37,732 nt of DNA from Algoriphagus antarcticus (lineage in GTDB: Bacteria > Bacteroidota > Bacteroidia > Cytophagales > Cyclobacteriaceae): positions 1 to 37,732 of the forward strand of contig NZ_MSSW01000051.1 in assembly GCF_002150685.1 (NCBI RefSeq). The letters run 5' to 3'. A program made the translations under genes and the position numbers. Positions 25,551-32,432 of this stretch are shown here, in pieces. Position 1 is the stretch's first letter, and each line of letters starts with the position of its first letter. Under the pieces are notes generated by a model. That model was not told the origin of the DNA and did no database searches. It saw only the letters and a list, made by a program, of their open reading frames with translations.

Positions 25551-26020
25551 AAGCAAAATTTTCGCCGTTACAATTACTGGATTTTAAGCTCTTGGAGTCT
25601 CACTATGAGTTTATCGTACCCAAAGAAGATGATATCAATCTAAAGGACTTGTTCCAGTCCTACCCCGTTGATATAGATTTTGGGATTGGCAAAACAGAAG
25701 AAGAGGGTGAAATCCAGCTTTTCACCAAAATAGAAGTGAATAAAGGTAGGAAGAAAACTCTTCCAGGCTATAAACTGATGGTTGAAGGTGGTGGCACTTT
25801 TCGTATCCAAGATCCTGAAAACGTGGAAGAAGGCTTACGAAATAATCTTAGTCAGTTTTCGACTCTCAACATGATGATCAATAACTTGAGAAATATCATG
25901 TACCAAATCACTAACCTTGGTCCGATGGGAGGATATTTATTACCTCCGATTGATATTTCGGGTTTGTTAAGAGATAAGGCTGAGAAATTAGAGAAAGAGG
26001 AATCTAAGATAAAATCCTAA
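25547..26020 (+). CDS. SecB-like chaperone of the TAC module
   Basis: This 157-residue protein has the sequence plan of SecB: an N-terminal FSPLQLLDFKLLESHYEF strand, an alternating beta region (EIQLFTKIEVN, GYKLMVEGGGTFRI), and the diagnostic C-terminal helix and loop NNLRNIMYQITNLGPMGGYLLPPI-DISGL. This aligns with the RGTFPQLNLAPVNFDALF end of E. coli SecB. SecB of the general export pathway is usually absent from Bacteroidota, so a dedicated antitoxin chaperone is the better reading. It forms a three-gene overlapping operon with the toxin and antitoxin. Expected action: bind the antitoxin tail, promote folding and block its proteolysis. When titrated by other clients, for example phage structural proteins, the toxin is released. 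Confidence 0.78.
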   Translation: MKAKFSPLQLLDFKLLESHYEFIVPKEDDINLKDLFQSYPVDIDFGIGKTEEEGEIQLFTKIEVNKGRKKTLPGYKLMVEGGGTFRIQDPENVEEGLRNNLSQFSTLNMMINNLRNIMYQITNLGPMGGYLLPPIDISGLLRDKAEKLEKEESKIKS

Positions 26021-26175
26021 AAATTAAGGTTAATCAATTGCCTCAGGCGATATTGAATAAGGCATTTCGGGGTGAGTTGGTAGAGCAGGAAGTTAAGGAG
26101 TATGTGGGAGAGGCTGGGGAGGTGATGCTGGCGGCGGAGGGGGTACAAGAATATCCGGAAAAGAATATTAAATAA
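26008..26175 (+). pseudogene. C-terminal stub of a second HsdS subunit
   Basis: A reading frame closed by TAA at 26173-26175 and preceded by an in-frame TAA at 26005-26007 contains LPQAILNKAFRGELVEQ, the conserved C-terminal helix of one large group of type I specificity subunits. An Ala/Glu/Gly-rich tail follows. It has no start codon and no target recognition domain. Its motif differs from the WLLPMLMNGQISV end of the intact hsdS, so it comes from another type I system. It begins inside the end of the SecB-like gene. Confidence 0.82.
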
Positions 26176-26193
26176 GGATCTTAATTCCAGAAA

Positions 26194-26856
26194 ATGAAAA
26201 AAACGGAGATTGAATTTTTTCTTGATAGCATAGATACCGAAGAGAAGTTGAGACTCATTGATAGCTTTATGGAATCAATTAAGTATACAGAGAAAATTGT
26301 CCAAGAAACTACTAAATGGTTGGCAATTCTGGTATTCTTATACTATTTGCTTACAAATAGATTTTTAGAAGGATTTGAGATTTTTGGTGCTAAGCTATCT
26401 AGATTCGAATTCGTTGAGAAGTACTTTCCATTTGGGGTAAGTTGCTTAATTTTTCTTTATACAATTGCTACTATACATAAAGCGAAGTGTATAAAAAATT
26501 ATGAAATATTATTTAGCAAGATATACATTAAAGAAAAGGATTTCTTAAAATATGTACCATATCTTACGAGAATTGTACTTCCATTTGGATTTTATCGAGA
26601 GCTAGAAAATAATGAGAATAGTGGATGCCTTAAACAATTCATAAATTTTATGTATTTCTCTCCATTATTAATCATTCAATTACTCCCTTATTTTTTCATG
26701 TATGACTCGTTAAAAGAGCTTTACTTTCAATACTGGGCTGAGCCTTATATTAAACTTATTTTCTTTTCGAGCCTAACGTTTATATTGGCTGCTTGGATTA
26801 AATTTATTGAATTTATAGTGAAGGGCGTTAACGAAACTTTGGAAATTAAGTATTGA
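26194..26856 (+). CDS. Four-helix membrane protein, partner of the SMEK-domain gene
   Basis: A 220-residue protein I cannot assign to a family. A charged helical N terminus (residues 1-40) precedes membrane segments at about 41-54 (WLAILVFLYYLL), 77-94 (FPFGVSCLIFLYTIATI), 150-170 (INFMYFSPLLIIQLLPYFFMY) and 185-208 (YIKLIFFSSLTFILAAWI). A 50-residue cytoplasmic loop rich in Lys and Tyr joins the second and third. The gene is markedly more AT-rich than hsdRM. It is 28 nt upstream of the SMEK-domain gene on the same strand, with the same composition, and the two were probably acquired together. A pore-forming or membrane-effector role is a guess from context. Confidence 0.72.
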   Translation: MKKTEIEFFLDSIDTEEKLRLIDSFMESIKYTEKIVQETTKWLAILVFLYYLLTNRFLEGFEIFGAKLSRFEFVEKYFPFGVSCLIFLYTIATIHKAKCIKNYEILFSKIYIKEKDFLKYVPYLTRIVLPFGFYRELENNENSGCLKQFINFMYFSPLLIIQLLPYFFMYDSLKELYFQYWAEPYIKLIFFSSLTFILAAWIKFIEFIVKGVNETLEIKY

Positions 26857-26884
26857 AATTGAATGTAGTTTAACTCATTATCGA

Positions 26885-27973
26885 ATGAATAATAGGGAGA
26901 TTAAAATCAAAGCTATTTCAGAATATTTCGCGAGAATAGAAATACAAGTAAGGAACTTAAATCATCAAAACCTGAATGATTTAAATGTGGTTTCTGAAGT
27001 TTTATTCAGCAACATTTTTAATGTTATTTTTGATTATTGTCTAGAGAGTACCAATAAAACCGCCTCAAACCACCCTTGTATTGATTTAATCGATAAAAAA
27101 AACAGAGTGTCTATTCAAGTAACTTCAGATAAGTCTAATCGAAAGATTCAAAAAACTATTAATTGTTTTAGTTATAATCAAATGTATCAGTTTTATGACC
27201 GAATAATTGTATTTATAATTGGAGAAAAGCAAAAAAGCTATCGAAGTTTAGTTTTACCAAAAGAATTTTCTTTTAATCCAAATGAAGATATTATTGATTT
27301 TAAAACATTATTGAGGTTTACTAACAACTTGACTATTGACAAAATGAACAAGGTTATAAATATTTTACAAGTCGAATTGAAGGGTGGGTCTCCAAAAAGA
27401 AATAATATTAAAAATTCGAGAACTAAATTTAAACAAATTCAAACTATAAAAAAACGAATTGAAAAGCATCTTGTAAAAAACCTCACTCTAGCTGAATGGA
27501 GAGAGTATGCTGAATTATTAGAATTTGAGCCATGCTATAGATTCATGTACAGTTCATTAAATATAAGATCTATTGAAGATAGAAGTTATCCTGAATTAGT
27601 TGAAAACGAAAAAGGCTACAATAATTGGATGAAGTTAGAATTGTGGGATTTTTATCCAAATGGATTAGAGTTTGTCGTTCAGTATTCAAAAAAAGTTGTT
27701 GTTAAAAATGGGAAAGATTGGAGGTTTGCATTAAACAATGAAGAGGGTGCCTTGAATTGCTGTCTTTTTTTAAGACTGCCTTATGAAAATATTGTTGAAT
27801 TAGAAATGGAAACAGATGATTACAATAGTTATCCGACTATTTTTGTAGAATATTTAAATGATGATTCCCCATTTGAGCAAGAGGTTTATGGCTTAATTGG
27901 ATTCTATAAAAGAGAGAAAATGCAAAAACCAAGAAAGACATATTATCTTGGCGAGGTCCCAAGCCAGAAGTAG
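26885..27973 (+). CDS. SMEK-domain protein, putative defence component
   Basis: A 362-residue protein. The N-terminal 120 residues match the SMEK domain pattern: a first helix ISEYFARIEIQVR, LNDLNVVSEVLFSNIFNVIF, then CIDLIDKKNRVSIQVTS (Asp67, Gln78), KIQKTINCF and a hydrophobic strand RIIVFIIGE. The D...QVTS arrangement resembles the active-site layout of restriction-endonuclease-like folds. A Lys-rich linker (about 165-200) leads to a C-terminal domain from about 205 on that I cannot name; it is rich in aromatic and acidic residues (WMKLELWDFYPNGLEFVVQYS, YEVYGLIGFY-like strands). SMEK domains occur fused to many different effectors in defence islands. The adjacent membrane protein is the likely partner. 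Confidence 0.68.
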   Translation: MNNREIKIKAISEYFARIEIQVRNLNHQNLNDLNVVSEVLFSNIFNVIFDYCLESTNKTASNHPCIDLIDKKNRVSIQVTSDKSNRKIQKTINCFSYNQMYQFYDRIIVFIIGEKQKSYRSLVLPKEFSFNPNEDIIDFKTLLRFTNNLTIDKMNKVINILQVELKGGSPKRNNIKNSRTKFKQIQTIKKRIEKHLVKNLTLAEWREYAELLEFEPCYRFMYSSLNIRSIEDRSYPELVENEKGYNNWMKLELWDFYPNGLEFVVQYSKKVVVKNGKDWRFALNNEEGALNCCLFLRLPYENIVELEMETDDYNSYPTIFVEYLNDDSPFEQEVYGLIGFYKREKMQKPRKTYYLGEVPSQK

Positions 27974-28139
27974 AACCATAATTGTAAATATTAAGGATCG
28001 AGCTTCAGGATTTTTTTAACCAGTTTAGGAGTATTATTTTTCCATCATCCACCAGTGGGGAATAAATCAACTAATTTTCATCCCTCACCTTCCTAAAATT
28101 TAAATGATAAATATTGGTGAATTCGCTATCATATTCCCA

Positions 28140-28162
28140 TATTTGTGTAAATATCACAAATA
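28140..28162. promoter_or_regulatory. Inverted repeat just ahead of the RloA-like gene
   Basis: TATTTGTG (28140-28147) and CACAAATA (28155-28162) are perfect 8-bp inverted arms around a 7-nt centre. The repeat ends 13 nt before the ATG. It could be a repressor site or an mRNA hairpin at the ribosome entry region. The rest of 27974-28175 shows no gene. Confidence 0.5.
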
Positions 28163-28175
28163 ACAGATTTAAGAA

Positions 28176-29462
28176 ATGATCGAAGAATTCAGCCTTGGTA
28201 ACTTTTGGTCTTTCAAGGAGATGCAAACCTTGAACATGACCGCAGCCAAGATCAAGTCCAAAAACAGCCGTCTCGATACCGTCAACCTTATTCCTGTGGG
28301 ACATGATCTGAGTCTGCTGAAATCCAAAGCCATCTATGGAGCCAATGCCAGCGGGAAAAGTAATGTGATTAAGGCTTTGGTCGCATTTATCCGGATTACC
28401 AATGAGTCGGTAAAAAACGAGAAAGTATTGGAAATGATTGAGTCTTTTCAATTATCAACTGAGACGGTTAATGAACCCACTTTTTTTCAGATGACTATTA
28501 GAATTGATAATATCCGTTATCGATATGGCTTTGAGGCTGATGCTGAATCAATCAAAAGTGAGTGGCTTTTTTCTACTCCGAACTTAAGAGAGCAGGCTCT
28601 TTTTGTAAGGGAAGGTGATCAGGTTATTGACATCAATCAGAAGCATTTTGCTGAGGGTCAAAAGTCTATCGATCTATCAGGAGGAGAGGGGCAGATTTTT
28701 AGAAGTAATTCTTTGTTTCTATCCTCTCTAGCTTCTTTTGGATTTGGGAAAATTTCTAGGCGTATTGTTAATATGTTTTCATCTATTTCTGTTATCAATG
28801 GATTAGGTCATCCTGGTATGTTTGGATATGCCGGAGAATTTTTAGATAATCCTTCTAAAAAGAAATTTATTTTGGAGTTTTTGAAAAAAGCCGATGTAGG
28901 AATTCAAGATCTAAATGCAGTAGAACTTAAAAGTGATCAATTTCCTGAGAATATGTCTGATGAAGTTAAACAAGGGTTTAAAAAAAGTAAATTTATAATT
29001 TCTGATAGAAATAGATTTAATGCTGAAAATGAACTAGTTGGAAATGTCAAATTTGCATTTGATGTTCAAGAATCAGAAGGTACTCGTAAATTATTTGAAT
29101 TAAGTCCATTTATTTTCAGTGCTTTAAATACGGGAACTACTTTGGTGATTGATGAATTTGATGCTCGATTTCATCCTTTACTTACTAAGAAGATTGTGGA
29201 TCTGTTCAACTCGGAAGCAAATAAAAAGGGAGCTCAATTGATTTTCACTACCCATGATACCAATCTATTGTCGGCCGACTTGTTGAGAAGAGATCAAATC
29301 GACTTCGTGGAAAAGGATCGGTATGGTGCTAGTCATTTATATACTTTGGTGGAAATCAAGGGAGTCAGAAATGACGCATCCTTTGAGAAGGATTACATCC
29401 AAGGAAAATACGGCGCTATTCCGTTTTTAGGTGACTTTATTAACCTTATTGACTTAGACTAA
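28176..29462 (+). CDS. rloA: RloA-like AAA ATPase (COG1106/OLD-type ABC ATPase)
   Basis: A 428-residue ATPase of the COG1106 group. Walker A GANASGKS is at 55-62, Walker B and catalytic Glu are in LVIDEFDARFHP (Asp326, Glu327), and the H-loop is FTTHDTNLL. SEGTRKLFEL serves as the ABC-signature region. Residues 60-300 form the helical/coiled insertion. Such ATPases pair with a TOPRIM/RloB nuclease-like partner, and the ATPase senses an invading component and releases the effector. The stop and the next start share a base (TAATG), so the two are one operon. The central third is more AT-rich than the first 250 nt, suggesting mosaic origin. Confidence 0.85.
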   Translation: MIEEFSLGNFWSFKEMQTLNMTAAKIKSKNSRLDTVNLIPVGHDLSLLKSKAIYGANASGKSNVIKALVAFIRITNESVKNEKVLEMIESFQLSTETVNEPTFFQMTIRIDNIRYRYGFEADAESIKSEWLFSTPNLREQALFVREGDQVIDINQKHFAEGQKSIDLSGGEGQIFRSNSLFLSSLASFGFGKISRRIVNMFSSISVINGLGHPGMFGYAGEFLDNPSKKKFILEFLKKADVGIQDLNAVELKSDQFPENMSDEVKQGFKKSKFIISDRNRFNAENELVGNVKFAFDVQESEGTRKLFELSPFIFSALNTGTTLVIDEFDARFHPLLTKKIVDLFNSEANKKGAQLIFTTHDTNLLSADLLRRDQIDFVEKDRYGASHLYTLVEIKGVRNDASFEKDYIQGKYGAIPFLGDFINLIDLD

Positions 29463-30148
29463 TGCCTAAGAAGACCAGAGCCATCAAAGTTACGAATGAA
29501 AAACATGCTTGGAATAGAAAATCTAGTCCCACGGGATATCGGGTGGAAACCATCCCGATGAATAAGTCGATTTTGATCGTCTGCGAAGGCCAAACTGAAG
29601 AGTTGTACTTCAAATCATTTCCGGTGCTAGGTGTTAGAGTTGATGCGGTTAATCTTAAAGGGCAATCCAAATTAAAGATGGTGGAATCCACTCAGGAAAT
29701 ATTGGATTCTTCTGCTGTAGCATATGATGAAATCTGGTGTGTCTTTGATATGGATGTCAGAAGAGGCGAAGATGAGTACAGTGATTTCGATAATGCCATC
29801 CATCAAGCAGAAAGTCTTGGTTTTAAGGTTGCCTATTCCAATGATGCTTTTGAGCTTTGGTTTTACCTTCATTTTGAATACACCGATGCTGAACATCTGA
29901 GAACATTCTATTATGAGGAGCTTGGGAAAAGACTGGGCTTGAATTATGAGAAAGACGGCAAGCGATATGATTTTTGCTTGAAGATTTACAATCTATTAGG
30001 AGAGCACAAAAGCTCCTTTCAGGAGATTGCAATAGAACGAGCTCGATCTCTTTTCGAAGAAAAGGCAGATTTGCCTTACCATGAGCAGAATCCGGTGACC
30101 AAGGTATTTGAATTAGTGGAAGAGCTGAATCGGAATTTGAGGAGGTAG
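29462..30148 (+). CDS. rloB: RloB-family TOPRIM-like effector
   Basis: A 228-residue RloB-family protein. The catalytic features of a TOPRIM fold are present: CEGQTEELYFKSF (Glu42, Glu46) and VFDMD (Asp96, Asp98). The family-typical YSNDAFELWFYLHFEY and YHEQNPVTKVFELVEEL follow. The N terminus begins with a basic stretch (PKKTRAIKVTNEKHAW). RloA/RloB were first noted as genes linked to type I restriction loci, which matches the location here next to hsdRMS. The related AriA/AriB (PARIS) pair kills infected cells by nuclease action on tRNA when its ATPase detects a phage protein. A similar mechanism here is inferred, not shown. Confidence 0.83.
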   Translation: MPKKTRAIKVTNEKHAWNRKSSPTGYRVETIPMNKSILIVCEGQTEELYFKSFPVLGVRVDAVNLKGQSKLKMVESTQEILDSSAVAYDEIWCVFDMDVRRGEDEYSDFDNAIHQAESLGFKVAYSNDAFELWFYLHFEYTDAEHLRTFYYEELGKRLGLNYEKDGKRYDFCLKIYNLLGEHKSSFQEIAIERARSLFEEKADLPYHEQNPVTKVFELVEELNRNLRR

Positions 30149-30185
30149 ATTTGTAGTAATAAATAAATGGGAATTGAAATAACTG

Positions 30186-30617
30186 TCAAATAGCTTTTTG
30201 AAAGGATTTTGGATCGATAATTGGCAAAACAGCTTGATGAAGGAATGTCCCTCTAAAAAATGAGAACATTAGGCCTCTAATTGAAGAAATTGTAATTGAA
30301 TTTAGTGTTACAATGAATGGCTCCGGGAAGTTCAGGCTTTTGTTTTCATGAACAAAAAAGTCCTCTGACTTTTCGATAAAAAAGATGCAGCTACCTCGTA
30401 ATTGTCCATAAAGAATATCTTTAGATTGGTCCTTTATTGAGACATTACAAATAACAATCACCAATTTTTTCTCAATATTAAATCGATGCTCAATTGCCAA
30501 TTCAAACTGGAAATTTGAATTAGGAGGAAGCGGAGAGCTTGGTGCATTAAGGCACGAGTCCAAAATCTCCATTCCCATAATTTGGAAGCCTATTTCCGAA
30601 GTGTCTTTAGTTGACAT
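30186..30617 (-). CDS. SecB-like chaperone of the second TAC module
   Basis: A 143-residue protein with an N-terminal strand block (FQFELAIEHRFNIEKKLVIVICNVSI), a central LRGSCIFFIE strand and a C-terminal helix/loop. In ISSIRGLMFSFFRGTFLHQAVLPII, the RGTF and the Pro seven residues further on fall in the same places as RGTFPQLNLAP of E. coli SecB. It is clearly divergent from the other SecB-like protein in this window. It is the last gene of a minus-strand operon, 10 nt after the antitoxin gene, in the standard toxin-antitoxin-chaperone order. The role, stabilising the neighbouring antitoxin, is inferred from sequence plan plus gene order. Confidence 0.63.
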   Translation of the reverse strand: MSTKDTSEIGFQIMGMEILDSCLNAPSSPLPPNSNFQFELAIEHRFNIEKKLVIVICNVSIKDQSKDILYGQLRGSCIFFIEKSEDFFVHENKSLNFPEPFIVTLNSITISSIRGLMFSFFRGTFLHQAVLPIIDPKSFQKAI

Positions 30618-30627
30618 AAACGTTATT

Positions 30628-31059
30628 TTAAGCTATGAATCGAACAGTTCTGCTCTGTGTACTTATTGAGGCGGTCATGATATCATTGAAATAACTCATT
30701 TTTTCTGTTTTCATACCCTCTTGATTAATGACTACCTGAAATTTAAGCGTGGCCTGCGGGATTGGTTCATCCCTACTGATCAATTCAATATCTAGGGCAT
30801 GCTCCAGTTCAACAAGGGTATCCGTTGTAAAATTATGCGTACCTGAAAGCCATTTAGTGATAATAGAGGGGTTATCTTTCCCAACAGCCTCAAGCAAATC
30901 CTTCTTCTTCCAATTTTTGAATTTCATTGCATGAGCTATTTTGGCTGCAATTTCCATTTTCGCATCCGTCTTGGCTTGATCCAAGGGGTCGATTTCATTT
31001 AGAAGTGAAGAAAGTAGTGTGCTTTTTAGTTCTTTCATGGTTTGGGATCTAATCTTCAA
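30628..31059 (-). CDS. XRE-type antitoxin of the second TAC module
   Basis: This 143-residue protein has a helix-turn-helix at about residues 35-90 (KIAHAMKFKNWKKKDLLEAVG, NPSIITKWLSGTHNFTTDTL). A tail of about 45 residues (IPQATLKFQVVINQEG, MTASISTQSRTVRFIA) extends past the DNA-binding part and would be the chaperone-addiction segment. A start at Met8 (ATG at 31038) is also possible and gives 136 residues. It overlaps the toxin gene by 11 nt. Likely functions are to neutralise the toxin and repress the promoter near 31551-31577. Confidence 0.78.
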   Translation of the reverse strand: MKIRSQTMKELKSTLLSSLLNEIDPLDQAKTDAKMEIAAKIAHAMKFKNWKKKDLLEAVGKDNPSIITKWLSGTHNFTTDTLVELEHALDIELISRDEPIPQATLKFQVVINQEGMKTEKMSYFNDIMTASISTQSRTVRFIA

Positions 31060-31537
31060 ATTTTAATTCACCTTCAAAATCAAGGTAATCCTTACTGAAA
31101 TAAATCTCTTTAGCTATTTGAGACTTCATGATTTTCTGAGCTATTTCTCTTAATTGGTAATTTTCAGATTTCAATTTTTCATCTTCTTGAAGAGCTCGAA
31201 TTGGTTTTGGTTTAGGACCTCCTCCTCCAAGTATAACTATTTCTCGACCGAAGCGAATACAGTATAAACGCAGTTTACTACCAGGTTGGTCATATAAGGC
31301 ACAAAGTCCATCTCCTGGTTTCCCTTCATTTGGTTTAAAAAACCCATCTATAGCACCCGTTTTATTTGATATGGTTTTTATTCTCCTAATTATGTCGAAA
31401 ATTTCATTTTTAAATGTAATCGAGTTCTCCTCAAGAAATGTTTCAAACAAAGATTTATTGTCACCATCGCGCATAACAGTGTAAAAAGAGGCCTTTCTAC
31501 CACTTAAGTCCTTTATTTTGACGAGTTCAAAATCCAT
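31049..31537 (-). CDS. HigB/RelE-superfamily toxin of the second TAC module
   Basis: A 162-residue protein with the core pattern of HigB/Gp49-like mRNA interferases: DGLCALYDQPGSKLRLYCIRFGREIVILGGGGPKPKPIRAL-type strands, followed by an Asp/Lys-rich helix (EDEKLKSENYQLREIAQKI). The N-terminal 60 residues are longer than in minimal RelE toxins. It shares the R-(I/L)-Y-C strand with the first TAC toxin but little else, so the two modules are not recent duplicates. It is first in its operon. Toxicity is predicted from fold pattern and neighbours only. Confidence 0.68.
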   Translation of the reverse strand: MDFELVKIKDLSGRKASFYTVMRDGDNKSLFETFLEENSITFKNEIFDIIRRIKTISNKTGAIDGFFKPNEGKPGDGLCALYDQPGSKLRLYCIRFGREIVILGGGGPKPKPIRALQEDEKLKSENYQLREIAQKIMKSQIAKEIYFSKDYLDFEGELKFED

Positions 31538-31550
31538 ATGAATGGGATAT

Positions 31551-31577
31551 CAAAGGTATAAAATTTTACTTTAAAGT
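31551..31577 (-). promoter_or_regulatory. Promoter -7 element and palindromic operator of the second TAC module
   Basis: On the minus strand, TACCTTTG (31551-31558) matches TAnnTTTG. Inside the spacer just upstream lies a perfect 10-bp palindrome ACTTTAAAGT (31568-31577), well placed for repression by the HTH antitoxin. The -33 position (31578-31581) is only a weak match. The toxin ATG lies 13 nt beyond the -7 element, so the leader would be very short. Confidence 0.5.
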
Positions 31578-31688
31578 GAATTTTTATTTTTAAAATGATC
31601 AACACCATGTTGGAAAGCAGAAAGACTTTTGATCTGTCGATAAGAAATAAAGTGAGAAATGTCATCGGCATGGATCAGAATGATCTTA

Positions 31689-32432
31689 TTATTCTTTTTC
31701 ATCACCATTGTTTCCTAAGACAGAAAAGTCAAGTCCGATGTCTTCTAAAAGTCCATAATAATGGGATTCTGAGATTCGTTCCTTTTCAAACAATTTTCTC
31801 GCTAAGTCTCCATAATCACCTAGTATTTCATGCTGCCTATCTTTTTCATACAGCTTAAGCGAGTACCCGTGATTCATGGCGCTGGTTCTTACAGCAATGC
31901 AATAGTCCTCCGCTTGATTTTTGTCGATGAGCTTCAGGTCAGTCAACCTATTTATTAAGGCTCGCCTAGAACAAGAAAAATATTGTTCAATTTTCAGAAC
32001 TGTAGCCAGGGTGACTTTTGAATTTGATAATTCTGAATCAGGAATTAGAGAGAGAATTCCTTCTTCGGGGATAAGGAATTTGGAAGCAAAAATGTCTGCG
32101 CTATACTCCTCTTTGTCTTTTTTATTAAATAGTCCAACATGGCAAACTTGAGAATTGAACTCCTTTTGGATAAAGAGGTGATAAAGTTCATGGCAAATAG
32201 TAAAGTGTTGATGGCCAAGCGTGCGATTTGTATTAATCAGCATAAAGCGATTGCTTTCCCCGACCTTGATGGCCATTCCTGACACTTCCATCTCTAGAGG
32301 TCTGAAAACTGCCAGTACGCCTAGTTTATGAAGGAGGCTTTTGAGATGAATGCTTTCCTGATTACTGTAGCCATTCTCAGCTCGGAATTGGGATGCGTAT
32401 TTTTCAAGAACTAATGGACTCATCAGCGGCAA
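31689..32432 (-). CDS. ImmA/IrrE-family metallopeptidase
   Basis: A 247-residue zinc peptidase-like protein with HELYH at residues 81-85 in FTICHELYHLFIQKEF, and YSADIFASKFLIPEEG supplying the third ligand region. ImmA-type peptidases cleave or inactivate the HTH repressor encoded beside them. Here the upstream XRE gene overlaps by 29 nt, a strong sign of a functional pair. Similar pairs control mobile elements or act as toxin-antitoxin-like switches. The C-terminal 100 residues (RRALINRLTDLKLIDKNQAE) are helical. No element it might control (integrase, conjugation genes) is present in the window. Confidence 0.85.
   Translation of the reverse strand: MPLMSPLVLEKYASQFRAENGYSNQESIHLKSLLHKLGVLAVFRPLEMEVSGMAIKVGESNRFMLINTNRTLGHQHFTICHELYHLFIQKEFNSQVCHVGLFNKKDKEEYSADIFASKFLIPEEGILSLIPDSELSNSKVTLATVLKIEQYFSCSRRALINRLTDLKLIDKNQAEDYCIAVRTSAMNHGYSLKLYEKDRQHEILGDYGDLARKLFEKERISESHYYGLLEDIGLDFSVLGNNGDEKE

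Noticed and set aside
31595..31858. Plus-strand open frame of 87 codons between the ImmA-like and TAC2 toxin genes
   Set aside because: More than half is antisense to the ImmA-like coding sequence, and the rest overlaps the TAC2 upstream region. No domain is visible.
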